Positions 50,900-59,637 of a stretch of DNA of 64,000 nt are shown piece by piece. The notes below the pieces were generated by a model. The model searched no databases, was not told where the DNA came from, and saw only the letters and a list, made by a program, of their open reading frames with translations. Each line of letters begins with the position of its first letter. Position 1 is the stretch's first letter. The translations under genes were made by a program, and so were the position numbers. This DNA comes from a bacterium (GTDB lineage Bacteria; Armatimonadota; Abditibacteriia; Abditibacteriales; Abditibacteriaceae): positions 1 through 64,000 of the forward strand of contig SDZD01000031.1 in the NCBI GenBank assembly GCA_004172935.1, written 5' to 3'.

Positions 50900-51925
50900 A
50901 TGAAAATTGCCATCACTTCGCTTTATCTTCCGTCCGGCTCAAAAATTGGGGTAGGGTATGTGGTTCATGCTCTCGCCAATCAATTGGTTTCGCGGGGGCA
51001 TGAAGTGACGGTTTTTTCGGCGTGCGGCCCTTCGGAGGGCGCCCTGTACGAAACGCAGTGGGTCGCGCCGCGACCACGTATGGCGACTTTCGGGTTCGCG
51101 CTCGATTTACGCCGCGTCGATTTTTCGGGATTCGATGTGCTGAACGCGCATGGTGACGACTGGTTTTTGTGGGGGCGCAAGAGGCCGCGTCATGTCCACA
51201 CCTTTCACGGCTCCTGTTTCGCCGAAATGCTGCATTCGGCCAATATCAAGCGCGGTATACGGATGGGGATGCTGGCGGCGTGTGAGTTAAGTCCTGTACT
51301 TCTCGCCGATGTGCGCACCGCCGTTTCTGGGGTGACGCGGCGTTACCTGCCGCGTATCGAACACATCATTCCCAATGGGGTGGACACGCGCGCGTTCGCG
51401 CCCTCGCCGTTTCGCGACAAGCCCGACCATCCGACGATTTTGTTCGTGGGGTCGCTGTATGGGCGAAAACGCGGCGATTTGCTAATTAAGATTTTTCGCG
51501 AACAGGTGTTGCCTCGTGTGCCGAACGCGCGATTATGCGGGGTATGCGACCCGCCCGCCGATGCGCGGCCCGAATCGGAAATTTGGACGGGGCGCATTAG
51601 CCAGGAAGAACTGATCGAGCGTTTTCGCGGCGCCGATGTGTTTTGCTTGCCCTCCTCCTACGAAGGGTTTGGGGTACCTTATATCGAGGCGATGGCAGCG
51701 GGACTACCTGTGGTCGCCTGTCCCAACGATGGCGCGTGCGAAGTGCTGCGCAACGGGCAGGATGGCATCTTGAGCAGCGACGAGGAGTTGGGCGAAAACT
51801 TGGTGCGCTTGCTGCAAAACGCCGAGGAGCGCAAAATGTGGCGTGAACGCGGATTGGAACGCGCCCGCGATTTCGATTGGGAGCGCGTCACCGACCAGTA
51901 CCTCGCTCTTTATCAGCAGGGGTAA
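50900..51925 (+). CDS. GT4-family glycosyltransferase
   Basis: A 341-residue GT-B transferase starting MKIAITSLYLPSGSKIGVGYVVHALANQL. Donor-domain motifs include HIIPNGVDTRAF, ILFVGSLYGRKRGDLLIKIF, GRISQEELIERFRGADVFCLPSSYEGFGVPYIEAMAAGLPVVACP, with the EX7E arrangement (Glu in YEGFG, Glu in IEAMA). The likely role is addition of a sugar to the exopolysaccharide repeat unit. The acyltransferase gene begins 17 bases downstream. Confidence 0.92.
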   Translation: MKIAITSLYLPSGSKIGVGYVVHALANQLVSRGHEVTVFSACGPSEGALYETQWVAPRPRMATFGFALDLRRVDFSGFDVLNAHGDDWFLWGRKRPRHVHTFHGSCFAEMLHSANIKRGIRMGMLAACELSPVLLADVRTAVSGVTRRYLPRIEHIIPNGVDTRAFAPSPFRDKPDHPTILFVGSLYGRKRGDLLIKIFREQVLPRVPNARLCGVCDPPADARPESEIWTGRISQEELIERFRGADVFCLPSSYEGFGVPYIEAMAAGLPVVACPNDGACEVLRNGQDGILSSDEELGENLVRLLQNAEERKMWRERGLERARDFDWERVTDQYLALYQQG

Positions 51926-51942
51926 TCGCCTTTTCTCTATCC

Positions 51943-53100
51943 ATGCCCGAAACCTCGCCTAACCCTGTGCCCCCTGTTGCCTCCCCGCCACGCTTGCATC
52001 TCGATTTTCTCGATGGCATTCGTGGATTGGCCGCACTGGCGGTGGTGATACATCACATCTATATATCGCGTATGGGGATGTCGGCGCGTTCGGTGTGGCC
52101 AACTAATGTAGGTAATTCGTTGTTGTACGGGCATCTGGCGGTCGGGGTGTTTCTGGTCGTTTCGGGGTTTTGCCTGGGACTGCCTGTGGTGGCGTCGCGG
52201 CAGCTGAAAACGGGAGCATTGGCGTTTTATGGCAAGCGCGCACGCCGCATTTTGCCGCCGTTTTTTGTGGCGCTGATCGGGAGCGTGCTGATTTTCTGGT
52301 TTCGCCATCGTTTTGCCGGAGGCCCATCTATTTCGGGGGGCGATTTCGTGCTCAACGTGTTGCTGCTTCAGGACGTGTTGCCACAGTCGAATGTCTTCAA
52401 CCCGCCGCTTTGGAGCGTGGCCGCCGAGTGGAAAATTTATTTCCTGTTCCCCGTTTTCCTGTGGGTGTGGCGCCGCTGGGGCAGTCTGGCTTTGATTGTC
52501 TCCGGGGCCATATGGGGAGCCATCGGGACTATAGGGTGGGCTATGGTCGATTCGACGCGCACATGGGGGCACTCGTGCCCGTGGTTTGTCGGGCTATTCA
52601 CATTGGGGGTGGCGGCGGCGGGGTTGGCGCGCGGCCAATCGGAGAGCGTCGTTCGTTGGCGCCAACGGATGCCTTTGACGGCGCTGATAGGTGTCGTGGC
52701 GCTGGGGGCATTGCTTTGGCAGTTCCCGGTGACAGGGCGCGGCGAGTACGAGTTGTTCGTGCCCGCGCTCCCATTCATTGATGCCGCGACGGGTATTGTG
52801 GCGGCGGCGGGTATGGTGGTGCTGGCCCACACGCGCAGCGAGATGAGTGCTGTGAAGCGCCTTCTGGAGTGGCGCCCTCTGGTTGGGTTGGGTGCTTTCG
52901 CTTATTCGCTTTATCTGACACATGAACCGCTTATTCGTGTGTTGAACTTTGCGCTCGATAAGGTGCCCGGTGTTAGTTCGTCGCCGCTATTCGCGACGGC
53001 GGTACTCATGTTGGCTGGACTCCCAGTTTTAGTAGGTGCAGCTTTAATCTTTTTCCTTGCTTTCGAGCGTCCGTTTTTGTCGCGCCGTCCGAACGCTTGA
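51943..53100 (+). CDS. Acyltransferase family 3 membrane protein
   Basis: Integral membrane O-acyltransferase (385 residues, about ten helices) that would acetylate or succinylate sugars of the exported polysaccharide. The family start LHLDFLDGIRGLAALAVVIHHIYIS includes the catalytic His (in VIHH), followed by HLAVGVFLVVSGFCL, KRARRILPPFFVAL with the conserved Arg pair, and PPLWSVAAEWKIYFLFPVF. ATG 51943 was chosen because the upstream frame overlaps the preceding gene. Confidence 0.93.
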   Translation: MPETSPNPVPPVASPPRLHLDFLDGIRGLAALAVVIHHIYISRMGMSARSVWPTNVGNSLLYGHLAVGVFLVVSGFCLGLPVVASRQLKTGALAFYGKRARRILPPFFVALIGSVLIFWFRHRFAGGPSISGGDFVLNVLLLQDVLPQSNVFNPPLWSVAAEWKIYFLFPVFLWVWRRWGSLALIVSGAIWGAIGTIGWAMVDSTRTWGHSCPWFVGLFTLGVAAAGLARGQSESVVRWRQRMPLTALIGVVALGALLWQFPVTGRGEYELFVPALPFIDAATGIVAAAGMVVLAHTRSEMSAVKRLLEWRPLVGLGAFAYSLYLTHEPLIRVLNFALDKVPGVSSSPLFATAVLMLAGLPVLVGAALIFFLAFERPFLSRRPNA

Positions 53101-53168
53101 AGCACACTGGATAGGGGAATACACCGCGAACATTTGCTCTGAATGGTTCGTCCGCACCCTGACCGTCT

Positions 53169-54470
53169 ATGCGCGATTTAATTTTTGTGTCTTTGGAACC
53201 TTGGAACGCCATTTGGCGCCGTAACCAGTTCCTGTGCGCGCAGTTGGCGAATCGTTTCCCAGAGATGCGGTTGCTCTTCGTGGAGAGTCCGCTGTTCACC
53301 ATCGACTCCTGGAAAAGCAGGAAACGGGTGCCTACTTTTGCGCGCCGACTGCGCCGCATTGAGGGCTTTTCAAATATCCGCGCTTTCACACCCGTCAAAG
53401 TGCTGCCCAACCCTCTGCCCGGTGGTCGTAATTTCAATGAGCGCATGATGCTGGCGCAGATTATGCGCGCCTCCAAATTGGTGGGACTGCGCGACCCGCT
53501 ATTGTGGCTCAACCCTTTCGATTTCGGCTTTGTGAGCGGATGCTTGAATGACCGAGGGTTGGTGTATGACATCACCGACGATTGGGAGTTGGCCGAGCCG
53601 GAAGGCCCCGGACGCGAACGCATCAAGAACCTCGACCGCGAAATGTGTCGTATGGCTGATTTGACGGTGGTGTGTTCGCGGGCACTATTCGATTCGCGCG
53701 AGGAAATCGCGCGGCGCGTGCTGCTTGTGCCCAATGGTGTGGACGCCGCGCATTACGCCAATTTAGATGCCCGCGACCGTCGCCCGCATGGCCATTTCGA
53801 CGCGCAGGGCAATTTCGTCCGCGACGAGAATAACGGCATCGCTACCCCAACAGCGCCCAAAATCAAGGTTGACCACGCCAAATGGCCGCGTCCGGTTTTC
53901 GGATACACGGGTTCGCTGCATCCCGAACGCATTGATTTAGGGTTGGTGAAAGCTCTTTCGCGCGCTTTTCCTGAAGGCAGCGTGGTTTTAGTCGGGCCAG
54001 ATCACTTTTTGCCCGGCGAGTTGGAGCGCGAACTCGAAGGCTATTCCAACATCCATGCGCCGGGAGCCGTGGATTACAAGGACATTCCCGATGTTATGGC
54101 CGGATTCGATGTTTGCATCGTGCCGCATCAGCGCAGCGAATTTGTCGAGAGCCTGAACCCGATCAAGTTATGGGAATTTTTGGCAGCGGGCAAGCCCATT
54201 GTTTCCGCCGATGTCGCCGGTTTTCGCGACTTCCCGCATCTCGTGCGCTTGGCGAGCGACGAGGCTGGTTTCGTTGAAGCGTGCCGCGAGGCTTTGCAAG
54301 AAGTCAACGCTTGCAAGGGTGGCGATTCGGCGCAGCCATGTTTACGAGCAGCCCGTCAGAGCGAAGCCGTGGGGCATTCGTGGAGCGGACGCACCGATGA
54401 ATTGCTGCGTGCCCTTGAAGAAGCCAACTTGATTGCTCCCAAGAAAGCCAACGTTGAGGCGGCTTCGTGA
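53169..54470 (+). CDS. Glycosyltransferase (GT4/GT1-like, TuaH type)
   Basis: A 433-residue transferase whose N-terminus (MRDLIFVSLEPWNAIWRRNQFLCAQLA) and middle (VYDITDDWELAEPEGPGRERIKNLDREMCRMADLTVVCSRALF) match the TuaH-like glycosyltransferases of surface polysaccharide clusters. The donor domain has GYTGSLHPERIDLGLVKAL, VDYKDIPDVMAGFDVCIVPHQRSEFVESLNPIKLWEFLAAGKPIVS. The stop TGA overlaps the GTG start of the next gene. Confidence 0.9.
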   Translation: MRDLIFVSLEPWNAIWRRNQFLCAQLANRFPEMRLLFVESPLFTIDSWKSRKRVPTFARRLRRIEGFSNIRAFTPVKVLPNPLPGGRNFNERMMLAQIMRASKLVGLRDPLLWLNPFDFGFVSGCLNDRGLVYDITDDWELAEPEGPGRERIKNLDREMCRMADLTVVCSRALFDSREEIARRVLLVPNGVDAAHYANLDARDRRPHGHFDAQGNFVRDENNGIATPTAPKIKVDHAKWPRPVFGYTGSLHPERIDLGLVKALSRAFPEGSVVLVGPDHFLPGELERELEGYSNIHAPGAVDYKDIPDVMAGFDVCIVPHQRSEFVESLNPIKLWEFLAAGKPIVSADVAGFRDFPHLVRLASDEAGFVEACREALQEVNACKGGDSAQPCLRAARQSEAVGHSWSGRTDELLRALEEANLIAPKKANVEAAS

Positions 54471-55039
54471 GCGAACCTTCACGCATGGGGCGTATCTCGA
54501 TGGGCTTGTGGCGCCGTTGGCGGCGCGCGTGGCTTCGCGCCCGCTTTCCGCGCGCCCACTGGGGGCGCGGTTGCGATGTGCGGCTCGGTTTGCGGTTGGC
54601 GCTGGCACCGCAGGGCAAATTACATGTGGGCGAAGAAGTCGTGTTCGAGCGCGATGCGACTCTCGAATGTGAGGGCGCGCTTTCCATCGGCGCCCGCAGC
54701 ATCTTTGGGCATCACTGCACGGTGGCGGCGAAAGAATCCATTGAAATCGGGCACGATTGCCTGATCGCTGAGATGGTTTCTATCCGCGACCACGACCACG
54801 CCTTCGATGATTTCACGATTCCCATTCGCGATCAGGGTTCGGCGTGTTCGCCGGTTCGCATCGGTAATAACGTGTGGTTGGCGGCGCGCGTTGTGGTGGT
54901 GAAGGGGGTCACTATCGGTGATAACGCCATCGTTGGAGCTGGGGCGGTTGTGACCAAAGATATTCCTGCTGGCGCCATCGCGGTTGGGGTTCCGGCGCGC
55001 GTGGTGAAGATGAGGCCAGGTTCTCCGGCCGTGGAATAG
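54467..55039 (+). CDS. Hexapeptide-repeat (LbetaH) O-acetyltransferase
   Basis: A 190-residue left-handed beta-helix acetyltransferase of the WcaF/maltose-acetyltransferase group, likely acetylating a sugar of the repeat unit. After a basic N-terminus (WRRWRRAWLRARF) come hexapeptide turns (ALSIGARSIFGHHCTVAAKESIEIGHDCLIAEMVSI), the catalytic His region RDHDHAFDD, and IGNNVWLAARVVVVKGVTIGDNAIVGAGAVVTKDIPAGAIAVGVPARVV. Translation starts at GTG 54467, overlapping the upstream stop in a GTGA arrangement, so it is coupled. Confidence 0.92.
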   Translation: MSEPSRMGRISMGLWRRWRRAWLRARFPRAHWGRGCDVRLGLRLALAPQGKLHVGEEVVFERDATLECEGALSIGARSIFGHHCTVAAKESIEIGHDCLIAEMVSIRDHDHAFDDFTIPIRDQGSACSPVRIGNNVWLAARVVVVKGVTIGDNAIVGAGAVVTKDIPAGAIAVGVPARVVKMRPGSPAVE

Positions 55040-55138
55040 GGCGAACAAATTTCTCGTTTCTTCTTTGCATCGTAGAACTGTGCTAAGCCTAAAATTGGGT
55101 GCGACCTGGGGCGCTGTGCCACACTTTCCCGCGCGTTT

Positions 55139-56173
55139 ATGGCTTTTCCCGATTCTGCGTCCTCTACCTCTTCTACAGCACCGATTTCCCGCGATGAGCA
55201 GGTGCTTGTTTCGGTTGTTATCGTGTCCTACAACACGCGCGACACGACGCTGCATTGCTTGCGCGAGTTAGAACGCGAATTAGGGCGATTGAAGGGCAAA
55301 AGCGAAGTTTTCGTCGTTGATAACGATTCGAAAGATGGCAGCGTTGAGGCTATACGGGAAGCCTTCGCGGCGGTTCAACTGATTGAACTTGATACCAACG
55401 AAGGATTCGGCCCGGCCAACAATCGCGCCTTCGAGCAAGCTCAAGGCGAGTTCCTGCTGCTACTCAACTCCGATGCCTTCGTTCACGAAGGCTCAATCGA
55501 AACTCTGGTGCGCTTTTTACAAAAGCCGGAGAATGCGCGAGTCGGCGGCGTCGGGCCGAAACTGCTGAACGAGGATGGCTCGTTACAAGCCTCGTGCTGG
55601 AAATTCCCGTCGCCGGGGCGCTCATGGATCGAGGCGCTGGGCGTAGCTCGCGTTTTCTCTTCGCATCCGAAGTTGGGCGACTATTATCGTTGGGCGCACG
55701 ATGAAACGCGCGGCGTCGATTTCGTGATTGGCGCTTGCCTGTTGGTACGAAAGGCGGTTTATAAAGAGGTTGGTGGCTTCGATCCCGACTTCTTCCTGTA
55801 TGCCGAAGAAACCGACTGGCAAAAACGGATGCTGAAGCAAGGTTGGACGATTGCTTTTTGTCCCGATGCCATCGTGACCCATCTGGGCGGCGCGTCGGGG
55901 GCGGCAGATACCAACAAGACCTCCAACTTGTTCTGGCAGGGGCAAGAACGATTCATGCAAAAGCATTTCGGTGCGCGCGGCTGGTTGCTGTTGCGCGGCG
56001 CATTGTTCGTTGGTTCTCTGGGGCGTTTTCTGGCCTTAGTGACTCTGGCTCTCCATCCAGGCAAGCGCAAATCGGCGCGTAGCCGACTGCGCTTTTTCGC
56101 GTGGCAGATGGGGCGCTTGCTTTCGACTGGCGCTCCCTCACCGCTTCGCGAGACGAGGGGCGACACGAAATAA
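55139..56173 (+). CDS. GT2-family glycosyltransferase (rhamnosyltransferase-like)
   Basis: A 344-residue GT-A enzyme. VLVSVVIVSYNTRDTTLHCLRELE, VFVVDNDSKDGSVE, NEGFGPANNRAFEQAQGEFLLLLNSDAFV (DxD-type NSD), and DFVIGACLLVRKAVYKEVGGFDPDFFLYAEETDWQKRM (catalytic ED-type) are typical of WbbL-like rhamnosyltransferases. A C-terminal hydrophobic segment (LLLRGALFVGSLGRFLALVTLAL) may anchor it to the membrane. A polymerase/ligase gene follows 53 bases downstream. Confidence 0.93.
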   Translation: MAFPDSASSTSSTAPISRDEQVLVSVVIVSYNTRDTTLHCLRELERELGRLKGKSEVFVVDNDSKDGSVEAIREAFAAVQLIELDTNEGFGPANNRAFEQAQGEFLLLLNSDAFVHEGSIETLVRFLQKPENARVGGVGPKLLNEDGSLQASCWKFPSPGRSWIEALGVARVFSSHPKLGDYYRWAHDETRGVDFVIGACLLVRKAVYKEVGGFDPDFFLYAEETDWQKRMLKQGWTIAFCPDAIVTHLGGASGAADTNKTSNLFWQGQERFMQKHFGARGWLLLRGALFVGSLGRFLALVTLALHPGKRKSARSRLRFFAWQMGRLLSTGAPSPLRETRGDTK

Positions 56174-56226
56174 CCGAGAGGTTGCCTCGTTGGTTGACTG
56201 ATTTTTGTGGGGCAGGGGGTTGAATT

Positions 56227-57657
56227 ATGGACATCGCCGTTCTCATCGTCGCAATTGTTTATTCCGCCGGGTTTTGGGCGGTGTGCTGGAAACATCCGTC
56301 TGTCGCGCTGGCGCTAATCTTCGCGACGGCTCCCTTTCAAAACGACCTGTCGGCGGGCTTAGGTTCGGTCAAATTCTCCTTCGCCGAAATCAACCTCGTT
56401 CTGGCGTTGCCAATGTTTGTGGTGATGCTTGTGACCAACAGACGGCGATTGCAAACGTGGCCGCTGCTGTGGACATCGCTGGCTTATGCTGGGGCCTGTA
56501 TCGCTTCGGGACTTGTGAAATGGCATGGCTCCGTCGCCATTTCGGCGTTCATTCAGGTAGTGCTGTTTTTGTTCATCATCGTGCCGATTTTCGCCCTGTT
56601 GGGGCGGCGTCCCGAAGATATGAAGCCGGCGTTGTGGGGGCTGTTGGGTGTTGGCGCGTTTTTAGGGACTATGATGGTGGCGACGCGCTCGCAAACCATC
56701 CTCGAAATCAATAAGAATGGGCTTGGCGGCTCGTATGCCTGCGCGCTCATTGTCGGAGTCGAGCTGTGGTTTCACTATCGCGAAAAGCCCACTCGCCACA
56801 AGAACATCCTTTTGGTTTTGATGGGCCTCGTTTCGATGGGCCTGTTGCTGACCCTCTCTCGCGGTGGTTGGATTGCAGCGACTGGCGGCATTTTTGTGGT
56901 AGCCGCACTGCGCCGCCAGTTCGTGCTTCTGGGCCGCGCCGTTGTTGTACTCGTGCCGCTTTTAGCCATCGCCTGGGGCCTGGTGCCTCAGGAATCGCGC
57001 GATTACGCCACCAACTTCAACTCGGAGCGCGGCAACATCAAGCAGCGCTATCTCAACCGCGACGCTGCCATGAAGGCGTGGCAAACGAACATCTGGTTCG
57101 GCGATGGCATTGGCCTTCGCAAAGAGCTGGATGCTACCAACTTCGTGGTGTTCGCGCTCGGCGAAACCGGCATCGTCGGATTGGTGACTTTTCTGGGCAT
57201 GTTCGTGGCGTTCTTCCTGTCGCTGTGGCACGCCCGTTCCAAATTGCCGCGCAACGACTTCGCTTTTTCGTTGTTGTGCATCGGGGGTGGTTTGATGATG
57301 TCGCGCTTGTTGCAGGGCATGGTCGATCACTACTGGGCACGTGGCCCAACAATGATGTCGTGGGCGGCAGCGGGCATGGCGACAGGCGCCCTGTGGTATA
57401 AACCGCTGGCTGCCACCGACCAACTTCAGCGCGCACGCGCCCTTTTGTCGCTACATTTGCTGGAGTCGTTGCGCCGTGGGCGCGACGCGACGCCCTCTTT
57501 GCCGCAACTGACGCGCGCCGAACTCGAAGCGGCGCAAAACGCGCTGGCTCTGGTGAAAAATGGAAAACAGGTTTCCAATCACTCTGCCAGAGAGGCGCGT
57601 GGTGAAAACGATGCTCTGGCTGAGCTGGCGCAGCGTCTACGGGCCAACGGCCACTAA
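56227..57657 (+). CDS. O-antigen ligase/polymerase-like membrane protein
   Basis: A 476-residue polytopic protein with about 11-12 hydrophobic helices. It has the Wzy_C/WaaL-type pattern: a run of helices, a periplasmic loop after SLGRGG-like LTLSRGGWIAATGGIFV, and then FNSERGNIKQRYLNRDAAMKAWQTNIWFGDGIGLRKEL, where the conserved Arg/His-containing loop of ligases and polymerases resides. It may be the block polymerase (Wzy) of the exopolysaccharide made here. The C-terminal 70 residues are cytoplasmic and helical. Confidence 0.88.
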   Translation: MDIAVLIVAIVYSAGFWAVCWKHPSVALALIFATAPFQNDLSAGLGSVKFSFAEINLVLALPMFVVMLVTNRRRLQTWPLLWTSLAYAGACIASGLVKWHGSVAISAFIQVVLFLFIIVPIFALLGRRPEDMKPALWGLLGVGAFLGTMMVATRSQTILEINKNGLGGSYACALIVGVELWFHYREKPTRHKNILLVLMGLVSMGLLLTLSRGGWIAATGGIFVVAALRRQFVLLGRAVVVLVPLLAIAWGLVPQESRDYATNFNSERGNIKQRYLNRDAAMKAWQTNIWFGDGIGLRKELDATNFVVFALGETGIVGLVTFLGMFVAFFLSLWHARSKLPRNDFAFSLLCIGGGLMMSRLLQGMVDHYWARGPTMMSWAAAGMATGALWYKPLAATDQLQRARALLSLHLLESLRRGRDATPSLPQLTRAELEAAQNALALVKNGKQVSNHSAREARGENDALAELAQRLRANGH

Positions 57658-57668
57658 CATGTTCCCAA

Positions 57669-57699
57669 CGAAAAGCTCGCCAAGGGCTTTTCGTCTTTT
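57669..57699 (+). terminator. Intrinsic terminator after ligase/polymerase-like gene
   Basis: CGAAAAGC/GCTTTTCG 8-bp stem with a nine-base loop, followed by TCTTTT, starting 12 bases after the stop. It would separate the 50900-57657 unit from the next genes, at least partially. Confidence 0.6.
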
Positions 57700-57705
57700 G
57701 ATTTG

Positions 57706-58914
57706 ATGCATAACGATTCCTCTGCTACGTCGGCCAACTCTAACTCTCCGGCGCCCACTCAAAAACCTTTGCAAGTAGCTTTAATGCTCGATACGCGCGT
57801 GTGGGCCGGAACCGAAGCCCATGTTCTGTCACTGGCGCGCGCGCTGAAAGCGCTCACCGACTCTAAGGGAAAGCAAAGCGTGAAAGTGACGGTCGCCACC
57901 ATGCACGACTCTGTGCTGTGGGAACGGGCGCGCAAAAACAAACTCGCGACGCTGGCGATTGCCGGGCGCGGCGAGTGGGACCCGAAAACGGCGGTTTCCA
58001 TCGCGCGGCGCTTGCGGCGCGGCGAACTCGACGTGGTGCATGTGCATAATGGTCGCACCGCTTTCTGGGGGGCTTTGGCTGTGAAACTGGCAGGGCGTGG
58101 GGCTTGCGTGGCGACGCAGCACTTCATCGCACCTGCTCGCGCCAGTGCGACGGGCATCAAAGGGAAATTGCAAAACGCGGTTCATAACGTGGTCGAAGGC
58201 GGCATTTCTCAGCACATCGCCATTTCGCGTGCTGTCGCCGAGGCGATGCTGGAACGCAGCGATGCCGAACCCGAAAGCGTTTCTGTGGTGTTCAACGGTA
58301 TTGAAGTGCCAGAGGCGCCCGCTGCTACCGACGACTTGCCGCCCGAACTGCGCGCCGAAATCGCGTGCATCGCGCGCCTGGAGTTGGAGAAGGACATCCC
58401 GACATTGATTCACGCCGTCAAATTGCTGAACTCGCGGCGCGATGCTGCCAATCAGGTGCGCTGCGTTATCGCGGGCGAAGGCGAGCAAGAAGCGGCCCTG
58501 AAAGCGTTGGTTAAGGAAGAGAAAGTAGAGGACACGGTGTTTCTGGCGGGTTGGATTACTCAGGCCGCCGGGGTGCTACGTGCCTCGCAGGTTTCGGTGT
58601 TGCCGAGCGTCGCCGAGCCATTTGGATTGGCGGTTCTGGAAGCTATGGCTCAGCATAAGCCAGTCATCGCCGTGAATGTGGGCGGCCCTCCCGAAATCGT
58701 GCGTGAAGGTGAGACTGGCTTGCTGGTGCCGCCGCGCGACCCCGCAGCGATGGCCGATGCGCTCGAAAAAATATTGGAAAGCCCCGAACACGCGAAAGCG
58801 ATGGGCGAGGCGGGCTACGAGCGCTTGCAGGCGTACTTTAGCGCTGACCGTATGGCGTCGGAGACGCTGGCGGTTTACCGGACAGCGATAGAAAAGGCGA
58901 AAGTCGCGCGATAG
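57706..58914 (+). CDS. GT4-family glycosyltransferase
   Basis: A 402-residue GT-B transferase from ATG 57706 (an in-frame TTG precedes it). Motifs: QVALMLDTRVWAGTEAHVLSLARAL, VVHVHNGRTAFWGALAV, VVFNGIEVPEAP, ACIARLELEKDIPTLIHAVKLL, VIAGEGEQEAALKALV, VFLAGWITQAAGVLRASQVSVLPSVAEPFGLAVLEAMAQHKPVIAVNVGGPPEIV with the EX7E pair (EPFGLAVLE). A serine-acetyltransferase-like gene is 32 bases downstream. Confidence 0.93.
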   Translation: MHNDSSATSANSNSPAPTQKPLQVALMLDTRVWAGTEAHVLSLARALKALTDSKGKQSVKVTVATMHDSVLWERARKNKLATLAIAGRGEWDPKTAVSIARRLRRGELDVVHVHNGRTAFWGALAVKLAGRGACVATQHFIAPARASATGIKGKLQNAVHNVVEGGISQHIAISRAVAEAMLERSDAEPESVSVVFNGIEVPEAPAATDDLPPELRAEIACIARLELEKDIPTLIHAVKLLNSRRDAANQVRCVIAGEGEQEAALKALVKEEKVEDTVFLAGWITQAAGVLRASQVSVLPSVAEPFGLAVLEAMAQHKPVIAVNVGGPPEIVREGETGLLVPPRDPAAMADALEKILESPEHAKAMGEAGYERLQAYFSADRMASETLAVYRTAIEKAKVAR

Positions 58915-58946
58915 AGAGTTGAAGGAGGGGCTGTTCCCGTTTTTTA

Positions 58947-59555
58947 ATGACCGAAACCACAACCGTTGCTTTTTCCTTTAACGATGGCGCCAATATGGGC
59001 CTATTGGGCCTGATACGCGCCGACATCGAGGGGATGGTCATTGATAGCGGGCGCCCGCGCCTTCGCTATGCCGTCGAAGTGCTGGTCAAGACGCTGCTTT
59101 ATCCGCGCATCCGCTGCGTACTATTGTTTCGCCTCAGCCAGTGGATGTGGAGAAAGCGTCTGAGTCCGATTGCCTATTGGATGATGGCCCTCGAACTCAA
59201 AATTGCGGGCGCCGAAATCCATCCCGCCGCGCAAATCGGGCCTGGATTTTGTCTGGTTCATTCCAATGGCGTTGTGATCGGTGATCGGGCGCGCATTGGC
59301 GCGCACTTCATCTGCTTTCAAGGCGTCACCGTCGGCGATTCGGGCAAAGACGATGGGCAGCCTTTGTTGGGCAACTGGGTGACTGCCTCGGCAGGGGCCA
59401 AAATTCTCGGTGGCATCGAAGTTGGCGCCGGGGCTATCGTTGGCGCCAATTCGGTGGCTTTGCGCTCCATTCCTCCCGGCGGCGTGGCTGTCGGGGCGCC
59501 CGCTCGTGTGGCTCGAACCCGCACCATCGACCCCGAAGGCAAACCTCTCGATTAA
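58947..59555 (+). CDS. Serine O-acetyltransferase-like hexapeptide protein (EPS-associated)
   Basis: A 202-residue acyltransferase with a helical N-terminus (LIRADIEGMVIDSGRPRLRYAVEVLVKTLLYPRIRCVLLFRLSQW) and a left-handed beta-helix C-terminus (GAEIHPAAQIGPGFCLVHSNGVVIGDRARIGAHFICFQGVTVG...GGIEVGAGAIVGANSVALRSIPPGGVAVGAPARVA). It is like CysE and EpsC-type proteins, with the His of VHSNGVVIG in the active site. Because it lies in a polysaccharide gene cluster, the acceptor is probably a sugar rather than serine, but sequence alone cannot decide. Confidence 0.88.
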   Translation: MTETTTVAFSFNDGANMGLLGLIRADIEGMVIDSGRPRLRYAVEVLVKTLLYPRIRCVLLFRLSQWMWRKRLSPIAYWMMALELKIAGAEIHPAAQIGPGFCLVHSNGVVIGDRARIGAHFICFQGVTVGDSGKDDGQPLLGNWVTASAGAKILGGIEVGAGAIVGANSVALRSIPPGGVAVGAPARVARTRTIDPEGKPLD

Positions 59556-59637
59556 ATCCTGTTCGGTTGCCGTGGCGAATGCTCTCTTGCCGATTTCGTT
59601 CCGCCGCTTTGAGTCTGGTTTGAAACACTAGGGGGCA